Part shown: piece by piece, positions 25,201 to 35,329 of the stretch
Position numbering within the stretch: position 1 is the first letter of the stretch
Layout: the number at the start of each line of letters is the position of its first letter
Assembly (NCBI GenBank): GCA_030549495.1
Contig: JAUIRK010001047.1
Location: 186,001 to 250,000, forward strand
Direction: 5' to 3'
DNA length: 64,000 nt
From: Nectonema munidae
Taxonomy: Eukaryota; Nematomorpha; Nectonematoida; Nectonematidae
Position numbers and translations under genes: made by a program
The notes under the pieces: model-generated
Database searches by the model: none
What the model was told of the DNA's origin: nothing
What the model saw: the letters and a program-made list of their open reading frames with translations, nothing else

Positions 25201-28200
25201 TTCTTTTGGTTGTATAAATATTTCCGGCGTTGCTAAAGAGCTGCTCGCTTTGAACAGTGCTAGGAGAACAGATTCTTATTTTTTAGTTTTCCATCAATCT
25301 AAGCTTGAGTAGCCGTGCCATTAATTCTTTTTTCTCTTTAATACTTCGTTATTTCTTCATTAAAAGCTTCATTATCTTCATTTTCTTTCTCGATTTCTTC
25401 CTCACCACTAGAGCTTAGAATAGATTCCATAGCTTCATTCAAAGAGGTATAAACTTCATTAGCACTTTTCTTCATTTTTTTGCAGCTTTTTACTTCTATG
25501 CTACTATTATCAATCTTAACCTCATCATATAAATTCAAAGGAAGGTTTTTACCTTATTTGTTGTTTCAAAATTGGTGAAAAATTTACTCGAGAAAAGTTG
25601 CTATAATGTAAAAATCTTCATTTTCAATTTCAGAAAACTTAACATCTATTTTCGAATTCATTATTTGTTTCGTTTCAATAATTTTGTTTGAAAGCTTAAT
25701 ATCATCATCATGATAAAAATTATCCTTTTTTTTACAATGTTCTTCATCATGGTAGTATATATTTTTTTCATTTTCAACACTTTTATAGGTTAATGTTCTC
25801 TTCAAGGCCACACTCTTAGGGATTACTTCAGAAACTGATGATGTTGAGTCGCGGTATTTCTTTCTTATTTCTTCATAAGGCTCTAAAACATGGGTTATTT
25901 TCTTTATCAAAAACCATTCACATGTAAACTGTGTAAACACACAATGATTCTAATCTCAAAAAATCTTTTTAACATATAGAATGTGATGTTCCATCTGGTA
26001 GACGTGTCGTTCAAAACAGCAACTTTAGGCAAGTTTAAGCGATCTTGAATTTTTTTTTAATTCATCTTGAGCCATAATTGAGTGATGAAAATGAGAGGCA
26101 ATACTACGACTTTTTTTTAAATTATATTGTCAATTTCAGAATGTGATGTTAAACCAACTTTAACAATTAGTTGAATTTTATGAATGGCACAGTCTAAACT
26201 TTTTACATTAGAAAGAATTAATGCTTTTTTAATATTTGCTCCACAATCACGTAAAACACAATGAAAATTTTCACTTTTTATTTCCCAGTTTTTTTAGCAT
26301 TTCATTAAAAATTTGGGATATACATTCACCAGTATGGCGTTCTTCAAGAGGGTGGGCTGATAAAACTAAGCTGTCTTTCAAAAAATTTTATTGTATGAGC
26401 TGTTAAACTCAAAAGCGAAACACCAGCAACAGTATCGGACCAAATATCAGTTGTGAAAGATATTTTTGCATTTCTTAGCTCACATAAAATTTGATGTACG
26501 CTTTTTTTTAATAGAATCATAAATCTTATTACAAATTAAAGAGGAATAAAAAATTTCCTTGATTCAAATTATAATTGGGGACAACTTTTGAAACAGATCT
26601 GATAAACCCAATATCTTCAACGTGACTAAAAGTTAGTTTGTCTAAAACAAGCATTTCTGAAATAAGGAAATCTACTTTACATGAATTTTCATTAGAATCT
26701 TCTCATTTTTTTACTTTTGTAAAACATTCCTAAATATTTTTTTGATTTTCTTCAGTTTTACAATTTTTAATAGACAAATACAATTTAATTCAATTTTAAA
26801 GTAGGCGTTAAAAATTATTTACTAAAAAACAAACAACTAAAGAGAAATCACGCTTCTGATGATGACTGATTATAAAATTTAAATACTATGTGACAGACAA
26901 TAACTAGTATGTAACGTAGTAAAGCGAATGTTGAATTTTCTCATCAGTATCATTTATCACCAGAAACAAAAAATTGTGAAAGCAGAGTCAACTGACATTT
27001 GAAACGTAATTTATATTACTGGCCGACAAAAAGAAATGTTGCGACAAACAAACTTTCTCTTTTTACAAATCTCGAATTTCGTATGATCAAAGATAGGAAT
27101 TTAAAGACATAACAAATCTTGTTAGTTTTAAACAAAAAAAATACGAAAAGTTTCAATAGATATTTATAAAAATTGATTTTAAATTGTGGATGCGGATGTT
27201 AAGATGAAAAAATCCGCTGATGTAAAAATTTAAGCGAATGATCCCCATATGTGGAGGCGGATATTCGATACATCTCTACTCAAAACTAAATTTCAAGCCA
27301 ATATAGAAGACAAGTTTAAATTTGATATAATTCCTAGTTTATATTATTAATATCATACTTATTTTCATGCTCCTTAAAATTTTATATCACATTTTTATGC
27401 TTCCATAGACACTCCTAATTTGGGTACATATCAAAGATCTAATTGATTCTTGCTTACCCATCTTTTCTTGTTTAAATAAGTCAAACGGATTGAGTCTAAT
27501 TAAAATGGCCTGTTTTGTAGCGTAGCGTAGGCACAGCTTCCTCAATCTATTTCATGCTTTCCTTTATTTTAGGCTTTATCCCCAGTTTTATTGAATGCTC
27601 GTGTGGCCCATAATTTCCTGATGTACAAAGCTTCGATCTGCTTGCTCTCTATTCTGGTATTCTTTATCCTCGAAAGAAGTATAGAACTTGTGCGAGAAAT
27701 GAGAAAAAACAAAAACATCAAAGTACAAATAAGGTTTACTTTCTACCGTTGATGCTTTGATCTATAACTTAAGAAAGCCCTTAAAGAAAAACTGTACAGC
27801 AGCAAATCGAACAAACGCTTTTCCCTATCTTCTTTAAAATCAGAAAAACGATTAATGAACAATAAAGATTACAACATCGGTAATCAAATATGCCATCTCA
27901 TTATTAAAACCTTTTTCATAAATGACGATTCTGTTTCCGTGTTTTATTGTTTTTAAGCGAAGCCTCTTTAATCCATTTCATCCCATAAAAAGTATTGAGG
28001 AGTTTGATAATAAAAAAAAGTACATCTTTTCAACCACAAAGGGTCAGTCACTGGTCACGTAGGGAAATAAAAATCGCTTCTTTAAGTTATATGAAAATTA
28101 TTCAAATAGAAAAGCAGGTAGGTACATTTCGAAAAGCAATGCCTAAACAGTGGGATCAAATAGGTTAGCGAAGCGTTTACCCTTTCAAGTCATCAAGGTA

Positions 28201-31200
28201 TTTAAAAATGCATTGAAAATGATGAGCATAGTATAAATATTAAAAGCGCTGGACGTTAAAGAGTTCAAAATTTGAGCGAAGTATATATTTTCCTACATTT
28301 TCCTATTTAATTGAATAACTTGGTTAAAGTAGCATCGCGTATATCAACTTCGCTTACAGCATCTTTAACTCGTTGAGTAGCAGAATTTGAAAGACTAGTA
28401 GTTCGCTTTTTTCAATGAAATTTTATATAAGATGATTTTCATTTTATGGCACGCCGGCGTCTTACTGGTCCTCAAAGACTTAAAAGCAGTTCAAGGTTTA
28501 CTCAAATGACTGCGCACCTCTCAACGGTTTAAATCACTATTTCTTTATTTTATTGTCTGCGTGACGATCGATTTTGCTGAATACACGCCATGACAATCCT
28601 ACAAGTTTCTACAACTCATTGTTCGTTAAAATCAACTCTACAATATTAAGTACTTCATTTGATTTATATTAACTCTAGTGGTTCTATAGATTCTGAAAAC
28701 CCTCGCTCCTCCCAAAAATGTTAGATATATTATATATTCTGAATAAACATATCGTTATCATTTCTCAATTACTTCGCGCTTTGGCGCACGACTTTTAGCT
28801 TAATCTAGATCATTAACTTATAAGTTAGTAATTTTTACTAACTATAATAAACCAACTTACTAAATAATTAACTTGATAAATAAAGATAAAAATATTTTTA
28901 TTGGAATAAAAATGCAAAAGGGATTTATTCAAAAAAAAATTTTTATCCATAAAATCCAATTTTGAGCTAGAAAGTGTCACTCCTCGAAGTAAAAATTTTA
29001 GACAAGATTATATTTAAGTTAGTGTATTCACAAATTTAATTTTATAGCTGGCGACAGAAACACGAGAATTCGTCGACAATAAAACAAATTGTTTTCAATA
29101 GCTAAAAAGAATTTATTCAAAATCTAAAAAATATTGAAAACTTTAATGTTATCGTTGACGATGAAATTTCTTATTCTGATTTGAAATGAGTACTCTTCTT
29201 TGTTTGTTGGATTCTTTTCTGTGTAAATTTTTCTGCTGCTTTGGTGTGGAATGCTTGATTCAATTCCAACAGTGAAAAGTAACTTACTTAAGCAGCGCTT
29301 AAATTTATCGCGTTTCCCTGTTAATTTTTACCTAAGGAAGAGGATTTCCACTTCCTCCTAAAAAACTTTTTTATACAGCCAGCTTTATTATTGTTTTTCA
29401 ATTATACTACCTTGTTTGATGCTTATTAACCGCAATGTGTTAACAATAAATGATAACCTGCGGTGTTAACTTTACTTCTAAAAACGTTTAGATACTCTCG
29501 AAAGGCTACCAATTAATGGCAGAATTTCAAAAGATGAAGAGAAAGAAAAGGAGATTGAATTGATAGATAATAATTCAAGCTGCACAAACGGTTTTACATT
29601 TTTGTTGGAGAATATAAAGTAATTTGCATCATAAAATACATGTAACTTTTGTTTAGAAAAACGTGAAAATTCGCTGAATAATAGCTATCACACGCACGAT
29701 CATAATCACCATCACTTTAAACGCGGTATTGAAAATGTTAGCATTGGTGCGCTAGTCTGGATGGTGATTTTGGGAGATGGGATTCATAACTTTTGCGATG
29801 GCATAGCTATAGGCAGGCATAATTTTTATACATTCTATATAAGTAAAGCTATAATGCTACAATTGCTTAAAAGAAGCATTTAATAATTGCGTTATAAGTT
29901 TGTTTCTAAATTCTCTTTTAAATCTAATTATAAATTTGTTAAAAGCAAGATTTTAATCTATAATAATAATAATAATCAATGTTCAAGCAAGTTATTAGTA
30001 TAGTATTTATACAGATTAACAAAATTTTTGAAACGATATATATTGGGAAATAGTTTCCATTTTGAAATTAGGTATACGATTTGCAGCATCATAATTCAGT
30101 ATTACACATCATAATTACGAGCCAAAATAAGTTATTTCAAAGCGTGATTGGCTTCAATCAATGCTCGCTAACAATAGCTGGATCAAAAGTTAAAGAAAAA
30201 AGGCTCCTTACTCATCATATGTGCTGTTAGAGGAGCAATAATAAGAGACGAAAGTCAATAGATAGTGAGCAAAGATAGATAGGTCAGCACGTATCAATAA
30301 AAGACGACGTTAATATAATGTAAAAGTCAATAACGGATACATTTTGAAAGGTATGAAGCAACAATGATGATTATTGTATGTGGTTAGGCTATTTAATTGC
30401 CAGTATAATAGCACGTAATAACTACTCATACGAATATGTATGATGCTCTAAGCAGGAATGAAAAAAAAATTTATTGGAAAATTTATACAGTTATATTTGT
30501 CTAAACCGAAGTTGAAGTAAACAAGCAATTTTTTTGGGTTTATAGAAGTCTAGGTTAAGAGAGTGAGTAGAGTTGTGAATTTACTCAAATCAACGTTTGA
30601 ACGTCCTAATTAGATCTCCACTATTCTGCTCAAAGCGGGTACAAACTACCTTCTGGTTATAAACAACCCCATACTTTTTACCTATAGAAATAGTAAAAAG
30701 TGTGTGATAATTTTTATTGAAGTGTGAATTATTTTTTAAAAAAATATTTGTTCAAAGTTGTTTGTTTGAAGCTGAGTTTTTTCTTAATCAACTCTAATTC
30801 GGCTTCTTGTAAAATTTTAGAAGCAGCTTCGTAGATCGTTTTCAAGGCAAATTTTTTCACAGCGTGCATCATTGAAACCACATCTTCAATAGTGATAGAA
30901 CTTTCCGTGGTAGTATCCTGGCTACTTAAGCTTGAAGTCGAGGAATTTTCGTTTTCTAAATGCTCTTGCAAGGTAACCTCTTCCCAATCAGAGGGAGCAT
31001 CGCTAAAACCACTTCATTCTGAAAAAGATTACAATTTTTTTTGGTTCAAGTGTTAAAATGAGCTATTTCGCTCACATTAAGTCGAAACATGACGTGTGAT
31101 ACATTAAAATGTTGCAATTTTATACTTAATTTGAGTATGCAAGCGATTTTTTGATAAACATCTATTTTAAAAACAAGAATAAGGATGGAATATGACTCAA

Positions 31201-33206
31201 AATGATGAAAATGCAAAATAAAGTTTTAAAAAGTCTAAATTAATGACTTTTTTTAATTAAAAGTGCTTTTTTGCTCATGTAGGGAGGCAAAAGCGATTTT
31301 TATTATTCCATTTTTTATTTATTTTTATAAGTTTTTACTGTTGTCCGTTTTATTCAATAAAATTGAAATAAAAATATCCAAAATTAAGTCTCTTTCATTT
31401 TTATATCATAATTATTTAAATACATAATAATTATTTATTATTTAAATACATAATACTCGGTCTGAATCCAGGAAAATTATTGATTTTCTATTGATTATTT
31501 TTAAAAATTGAAAATTTAAAAATTTCATAATTATTTAAATAGTAATACGAAAGGAAATATGTTGTTATTTTTGAAAATTTAAAAATTTCTTTGTTTTATA
31601 TCATAACATTTGAATACATAGCATTCCTCAAATATCAATTGAAATGTTATTGTAAATTATTATTTCTAAAAAGCGAAGAAAAAAGGGCATTAAAATTAAC
31701 CTCCTTCTATTTAAACTGCATAAAATATAATACTCACCTAAATGTATATATATATAGATATATAGATGAACACATAAAGTAAATTGCACACATACCCAGA
31801 TTAAGTTTGAGCACTTGAGAGTTTAACCACATTCATATTTTGAAGGCTTCTTTGTTGGTGGTGTAATTGTATTTTCGATTTATTTAGGTGCCGCTTTTTC
31901 AGGTGACATTGTATCTGGAATAACAACGTCAATAGCGATATTTTGTCACGAACTTCCTCATGAGACGGGTATGAACGATCCCCACTATTTCCTTAATTTT
32001 TTACGAGTATTCTTGTATGATTTGAATCTAGGCGATTTCGCTGTTCTGTTGAAGTCTGGACTCGCCTTTCGTCGTGCTCTCGGCTTCAATATTTTCTCTT
32101 CTATTTTATGTTTTTTGGGGACAGTGCTTGGCTTACTACTGGGAAACATTAACGAAATATCATCCTGGTTATTCTGCGCCGTTGCAGGAATGTTCATATA
32201 CGTCTCCCTCGTTGACATGGTAATTTTTTATTTCTACCATAATTGTGTTTTTATCTTTTAAAGAATGCATCAAAAAGAAGGAAAAATAACAAATTTTGAC
32301 ATCCATTGTTTTTAGTTCCAAATACTGTGTATAAACATTTTAAATTAAAATGTGAAACATTTTTTCATTAGATGTAGATTGTGCAATTAATGTGAATTTG
32401 ATTGGTTTTTGAATTTATTAGTTTAAACAAACTTTATTAATGTCTACACTTAATTTTTGGTAAAAACTATTCCTTTTTGTTCAATTATAAATTAATATCA
32501 AGATTCAAGAAATAGTCTTTTATAATTTCTCACAAAATAAGTAAAAACTCATCCATAATCTCCACATCTTAGAATGTTTAATTTCATTTCAATTTTATAT
32601 TAAAAATATAAATTTGGTATTGTCTATCAAACTTTTCCTATATCATATAATCATTTTATCGATCACTATAATCAGTATAAGCAAACTGGTAAGAACAACT
32701 TCTTTAAGATCTCAAGCCAAATTTGCCAATCTACGTATTTTCATGTCTTCATCAATACTAACAAATTAGATATCTCATTAACTGAAAATTAACAATTCAT
32801 CTAGTTAAATAATTAAATGAACTTATTAAATATTTTTGCTACCGAATAAATCAAGTTAGTACTCATAACGCCCAGAATAATCATACGATAGCCATATAAC
32901 CATACGTATTTTTATAAAGCCGACTCTGCTCGTTAATAGAGACCGTTAATTCTTTTACTTTTTTTAATATTACCATTATCACTAAAAATTCATTTATAAT
33001 TTATAGCTCCCTCAATTGCAATCACCTAGAAAGAGCAAAGGAAATTATTGTTATTTGTTATTTTTCCTACATGTTCTAGGATTATTCTCAGGAATGTGTC
33101 TCATGTTCTTAATTGGATTATATGAAGACAGAATTAAAGTAAGTCAAAGTTTTCTTAATTAATTAATTTCATCTAATAATATTTTCATTTCTAGGAGTTG
33201 TTATGA
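15969..33206 (+). CDS. ZIP zinc transporter (LIV-1 subfamily, SLC39A), 10 exons
   Basis: Proposed exons: 15969-16286, 18361-18559, 20507-20676, 27573-27733, 29505-29590, 29657-29812, 31888-31968, 32032-32219, 33007-33138, 33195-33206; 1503 nt in all, 500 residues. The N-terminal domain has a weak signal peptide (APFLIYLLF), the conserved EKCSYLF cysteine and FFLYTLLDGNC. Membrane segments follow: AICAALIISVAGIVCVSIL, the ALAIGTLSGDALLHLLPH helix and ICLLSILVFFILE. A short His loop (HTHDHNHHH) precedes the metal-site helices GDGIHNFCDGIAIGAAF and CHELPHETGDFAVLL. HELPHE rather than EEFPHE points to the LIV-1 group and not ZIP8/14. The protein would import zinc, and perhaps iron or manganese, into the cytosol. 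ATG 15969 is the first ATG after an in-frame TGA at 15897. Exon 4/5 and 5/6 junctions were chosen by phase and are the least certain. Confidence 0.88.
16374..16640 (-). other. Unrecognised open frame in ZIP intron 1
   Basis: An 88-residue minus-strand frame, rich in charged residues, with the Cys-containing stretch FLRSCGIRINCLNVGWCG. The surrounding DNA is slightly less AT-rich. I recognise no family; it may be an old transposon fragment. Confidence 0.25.
17090..17303. mobile_element. Partial copy of the TAGAGATGTATCGGAT hAT family
   Basis: The right end reads in reverse complement TAGAGATGTATCGGATGTG, the terminus of the hAT at 24883-27278. The inner 130 bp match, in reverse, the hAT copy around 56160-56260 and 57462-57600. 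That copy is split by a Penelope-like element exactly where this one is continuous. The other terminus is missing. It lies in ZIP intron 1. Confidence 0.7.
18361..18559 (+). CDS. ZIP transporter exon 2
   Basis: It encodes GISITEDKLMQMTPFFLYTL and then LDGNC, the conserved end of the ZIP ectodomain, followed by a polar linker. The acceptor after a CT-rich tract (CTCAACTCCTCAAAG) is in phase 0. The donor, AGGG|GTTTAT, leaves phase 1, which the next exon needs. The 3' boundary is inferred from phase. Confidence 0.65.
19130..19530 (-). pseudogene. FLYWCH zinc-finger relic of a second MULE
   Basis: The minus strand reads VEFIKSNEGGIKIVFEGHVY, then a stretch with a cysteine (MSYECELRR), then KAKIKDNELVSKVNEHTHA, which is the FLYWCH pattern up to its histidines. 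An in-frame TGA splits it. The sequence then continues with KMRRACEVYVTQVLAGHHQM. No DDE part remains nearby. It lies in ZIP intron 2 and differs from the MULE at 4359-6413. Confidence 0.6.
20507..20676 (+). CDS. ZIP transporter exon 3
   Basis: Preceded by ACATTTTTTTTTAG, it enters in phase 1 to give AWIYAICAALIISVAGIVCV and the second helix ALAIGTLSGDALLHLLPH. The donor is GTATAA in phase 0. The match to the first two ZIP helices is strong. Confidence 0.9.
20677..21568. other. ZIP intron 3, 5' part; no gene
   Basis: No exon was recognised. A CAGGCGTTCTCAACG word near 20961 looks like a lone hAT terminus, without a partner. Confidence 0.35.
21569..23477 (+). mobile_element. piggyBac relic with inverted ends
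   Basis: The left end is CACTAGAAAGGC and the right end in reverse complement is CACTAGAAAGAC. The right side keeps the TTAA target (23478-23481); the left side has decayed to TCTA (21565-21568). Inside, the + strand has an acidic N-terminal piece (RFDALMGRDETVWSE, near 21990-22040), KPDKFGIKFWLLVEVTSKYL (22565-22624), the CNNFFTS block with TTLVGTFKLNKKP (22731-22825) and NATKYGVDT (near 23012-23038). Several stops and shifts break it. A truncated DDE core and loss of the left TTAA indicate an old copy. It lies in ZIP intron 3. Confidence 0.85.
23534..23657. mobile_element. Small MITE with pogo/mariner-like ends
   Basis: Left end CACAGTACATCCTTTATAAC and right end, in reverse, CACAGTGGATTCATTATAAC share most positions over about 20 bp. 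CAGT...TATAACG termini are typical of pogo/Tigger-type elements. The boundaries and TA target are not certain. Confidence 0.5.
23821..24227. mobile_element. hAT-type MITE, 407 bp
   Basis: The left end is TAGGGGTCGGGA with GAACCTATGGCTCGCGAGCC inside it; the right end in reverse is CAGGGGCCGGGAACC. These are the widespread CAGGGGTCGGGAACC hAT termini, and the GGCTC words recur at both ends. The 8-bp flanks CTATAGAG (23813-23820) and TTATAGAG (24228-24235) match at seven positions. It has no transposase and lies in ZIP intron 3. Confidence 0.88.
24883..27278 (-). mobile_element. hAT transposon, 2.4 kb, nearly full length but degenerate
   Basis: The ends are TAGAGATGTATCGG and, in reverse, TAGAGATGTATCG. 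The 8-bp target duplication CTCAAAAC is exact (24875-24882 and 27279-27286). The minus strand encodes a hAT transposase in broken pieces: a DCGANIKKAL..LDCAIHKIQLIVK block near 26140-26260, TRWNITFYMLKRFFE near 25950-26005, EWFLIKKITHVLEPYEEI near 25865-25920, and FYIIATFLE at the end of the 25584-25940 frame. An acidic tail frame follows at 25338-25538. Shorter relatives lie at 17090-17303, 47309-47456 and 56144-57723. Confidence 0.88.
25338..25940 (-). pseudogene. hAT transposase, C-terminal half
   Basis: Two minus-strand frames (25584-25940, 118 residues; 25338-25538, 66 residues) cover the region after the TRWN block of a BED-type hAT transposase: a conserved EPYEEI helix, a long Lys/Asp-rich insertion and the ATFL motif that precedes DPR in working relatives. 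The Asp/Glu-rich second frame (SSSGEEEIEKENEDNEAF) is the linker before the dimerisation domain, which I did not recognise in the remaining 450 bp. No intact protein is possible. Confidence 0.65.
27314..27634 (+). repeat. Parent copy of the duplicated ZIP intron 3/exon 4 segment
   Basis: About 320 bp covering the end of ZIP intron 3, its acceptor and the first 60 bp of exon 4. The same sequence recurs at 37427-37748 with roughly 90 per cent identity by eye. This copy is the parent because exon 4 continues intact beyond the shared part. Confidence 0.9.
27573..27733 (+). CDS. ZIP transporter exon 4
   Basis: The acceptor is CTTTATTTTAG. It encodes ALSPVLLNARVAHNFLMYKA and the third membrane helix ICLLSILVFFILERSIELV, then a basic loop. 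The proposed donor is ATAAG|GTTTAC (phase 2), chosen to match exon 5; GTACAA at 27724 is an alternative donor. Confidence 0.85.
27734..29504. other. ZIP intron 4; nothing recognised
   Basis: AT-rich, with no conserved frame, inverted repeat or transposon terminus that I could recognise. Confidence 0.4.
29505..29590 (+). CDS. ZIP transporter exon 5
   Basis: It encodes the cytosolic loop LPINGRISKDEEKEKEIELI, followed by DNNSSCTN. Acceptor CTCGAAAG|G and donor AAACG|GTTTTA are weak and were picked because they keep the frame from exon 4 to exon 6. An acceptor at TTTAG (29491) is possible with a different exon 4 donor. Confidence 0.6.
29657..29812 (+). CDS. ZIP transporter exon 6
   Basis: It encodes the His-rich loop HTHDHNHHHF and helix GALVWMVILGDGIHNFCDGI, which carries metal-site residues H and D. 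It ends in phase 1 at ATAG|GCAGGC, a GC donor. The next exon supplies GT GCC GCT to give AIGAAF, as in the family. Confidence 0.85.
30729..30971 (-). pseudogene. C-terminal tail resembling a pogo/Tigger transposase
   Basis: An 80-residue minus-strand frame: a Ser/Thr-rich acidic stretch, a helix (ITIEDVVSMMHAVKKFALKT) and the ending KQTTLNKYFFKK, like the QTTxxxFFKK tails of CENP-B/Tigger-type transposases. The DDE core is not nearby. It lies in ZIP intron 6. The family call is tentative. Confidence 0.35.
31888..31968 (+). CDS. ZIP transporter exon 7
   Basis: It encodes AAFSGDIVSGITTSIAIFCH and ELPHET, the second half of the ZIP metal site. The donor is ACGG|GTATGA in phase 1; the 63-bp intron that follows ends TTTGAATCTAG. 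Confidence 0.92.
32032..32219 (+). CDS. ZIP transporter exon 8
   Basis: It encodes GDFAVLLKSGLAFRRALGFN, helix IFSSILCFLGTVLGLLLG and AVAGMFIYVSLVDM, strongly conserved in ZIP proteins. The donor is GTAATT in phase 0. Confidence 0.93.
33007..33206 (+). CDS. ZIP transporter exons 9 and 10
   Basis: Exon 9 (33007-33138) continues VDM with LPQL, a basic stretch and the last helix VLGLFSGMCLMFLIGLYE. A perfect GTAAGT donor follows DRIK. Exon 10 (33195-33206) after TTTCTAG adds only ELL and a TGA. If the 56-bp intron is not removed, translation would instead end at TAA 33160-33162. Confidence 0.8.
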
Positions 33207-33212
33207 TTCGTT

Positions 33213-33546
33213 GAAATCTCTTTTCGTTATAGGATAATATTTTTGTAAGCAAAAATAAATTCAGATTATCCTCCTAATCAAGTTTGATATTTTACGTTCT
33301 TTCAAAAGCTGTTTTATGTTAAATAAAATAATTTTTGAATTTTGTTATTTATGATACACTGCCATTTCAAATTTTTTAAAAATATAATTAGTAATTATAG
33401 AAATCTCTTCTTTATGGGTAATTTTTTTTATGCAAAATAGATTTAGATCATCCCTGTAATCAAAAATGTACACTGTTTCAATTGCTGTTTTATGTTTAAT
33501 AAAAAAAAATTTATTTTCTTATAACACACTGCCATTTCAAATTTTT
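33213..33546 (+). repeat. Tandem duplication over the ZIP 3' UTR, with poly(A) signals
   Basis: Two diverged copies about 187 bp apart (33213-33376 and 33400-33546) share GAAATCTCTT, GCTGTTTTATGTT and CACTGCCATTTCAAATTTT. The first carries AATAAA at 33254-33259 and 33322-33327, likely polyadenylation signals of the ZIP gene; the second keeps a TTTAATAAA-type signal near 33496. They may give alternative 3' ends. Confidence 0.65.
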
Positions 33547-33549
33547 ACA

Positions 33550-34160
33550 GTCTTTATAGGATAGTTTATATTACAGAAAGTTTAAATTGTTTTATAATAC
33601 AATTTATTAAAAATTTTTATTACTCAATCAAGACTTTTACGTTTATTTAGTAGTTCAGCCAATCTTTTGTCTCCTCTAAATAAAAAAAACTCTAAAAAAT
33701 TTTTTTTTAATTTTTCTCTTTAACTTCATTTAGTTCTCTTTCTCATCTAACTTGGTCTTCAACAGATGAGAAATCTATATTTCTAAATAAAAAAGTATAA
33801 ATGCAAAAAATAGGTTCAAGAATTATAATGGAAATATTTTTATAAAGTTTAAGATAAACGGATCATCTATATATGATGCCCGAGAATAGGAGGGGGGGGG
33901 GATCAACCGAATTCTTAAATGCTTTAGGATGAGGGAAGGGGTGAGGAGGTAGATTTCACTGCGACATCCCCCTCTCTTATACCTTTTTACGTATAATTTG
34001 GAGATGCAGAGAGCAGTTTTGACAAATTCCTTCTTACAAACCCTTGTGTACTTACCCAGCTAAAAATTCGGTGTACGAAAACTTTATCAATTTAAACATT
34101 TTCCTTGCATTTGCTTTTGTGAGTAAACTTGAAGTTAAAAATTATTAGATTGAGAGTTTT
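33550..34160. other. No recognisable gene
   Basis: AT-rich spacer with a 10-base G run at 33892-33901. No coding signal was recognised. Confidence 0.4.
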
Positions 34161-34166
34161 AAAGGC

Positions 34167-34580
34167 GTCTGAATTATGAGTGAGAATTTGAGTCACTTGA
34201 AAAATTCTCGTGAAGAACTAAAAAAAAAGGCACAGCATCGGCTTAAAGCCTTGATATCAGATGCTTAAAATCAGCGTAAATGAGGTGGCGAGAAAAGTCC
34301 TTATTGAATTATATAGTCAAATTACATTCAATCTAAACTTAGAAAGGTTATGCATACCTCACCTGATAGACCTCCACTAGAAGATGCTAACTTTCCTCAA
34401 CATCATCAAGCCATTCTTGACCTATTTCAGAAGGAGCAGGTGTCGATTCTCGCATGAGAAATTAAGTGTTGAATGCTTGCAGAATCTTAGATAATTTGGG
34501 TGCAACTTTGCTAAAAGACGGTTATGTTATCAGTTCTCAGGCAATTTATCTCCGTCTCATTCCAAGAGCTGTTGTACTGA
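34167..34580 (+). pseudogene. Relic of an uncharacterised dispersed invertebrate ORF family
   Basis: Across two + strand frames the sequence reads KAQHRLKALISDA, VMHTSPDRPPLEDANFPQHH, QAILDLF, then DNLGATLLKDGYVISSQAI and YLRLIPRA. This pattern (a His-His pair followed by GYVIS...YLRLLPR) recalls a multicopy protein I know from several invertebrate genomes, without an agreed function. Its transposon class is unknown to me. Stops and at least one shift interrupt it. Confidence 0.4.
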
Positions 34581-34719
34581 TTTATATTATACAGGACAAT
34601 CATTGAAATATAAAATAATTTAACAAAAATTTTATGTATTTATGAGGTTTTGAATTTCTCCGTAGATAATTTATATCCTAGCTTCTATTTTTAATACACT
34701 GTTTAAAATTTCTATCCAG

Positions 34720-35100
34720 TTTTAAGCGCATGAAGCTAATTCTAATTTCATTGATAAAGTTTGCAATTTAATTGAAAATCGTTAATCAAAATTTTGATTG
34801 ACAAAAAGTTTCTCTCCAAAATATCCTTCAATTTAAAAATAATTTTTTCATACTAAATCGAATATGCTTATTTCTTCTATATACTCTATTTTGGCTAATT
34901 TGGTTAAAAAATATATGAAAATGCCAATTGAATTTATAAAGTATGCCTGAAAAAAATTCTTTTCCAAAAGATAATTTCTGTAAAAAATTTCGGAAAACCA
35001 TTTTATATTGATTATATAGTACAAATATAATTTTTTTAATATTTATTTTGATTTAATATACATTCTTCAATCATGTTGAGTATGAAATATTTACGGCGTT
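34720..35100. repeat. Copy of the 6.86-kb inverted-arm repeat
   Basis: It matches 6865-7180 in the same orientation: GATAAAGTTTGCAATTT, AAAATTTTGATTGACA, a TCC-ended AAATATCC word and GTACAAATATAATTTTTT. It shows that the arm is a dispersed repeat. Confidence 0.55.
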
Positions 35101-35329
35101 ACTTTTTACCCAACTCTTTTCAAAAATTGTTTCTGAACAAAAAAACCAAAATAAAAATAAATAGGCTCTAAGTAAAAGATAAAAGAAAATTCTTATCCCT
35201 CATAGATTTTTTTTCAATATAAAGTCAAATTTTTTCCCAGTTGACAGATATAGTTCTCTAAACATTGATTTCAACTTTTCAATCTTTTATATTAAAACTG
35301 ATTTAAAACTAAATACATTTCATTATTTA

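Noticed and set aside
31985-32218. Minus-strand basic protein over ZIP exon 8
   Set aside because: It is the reverse shadow of the strongly conserved ZIP helices.
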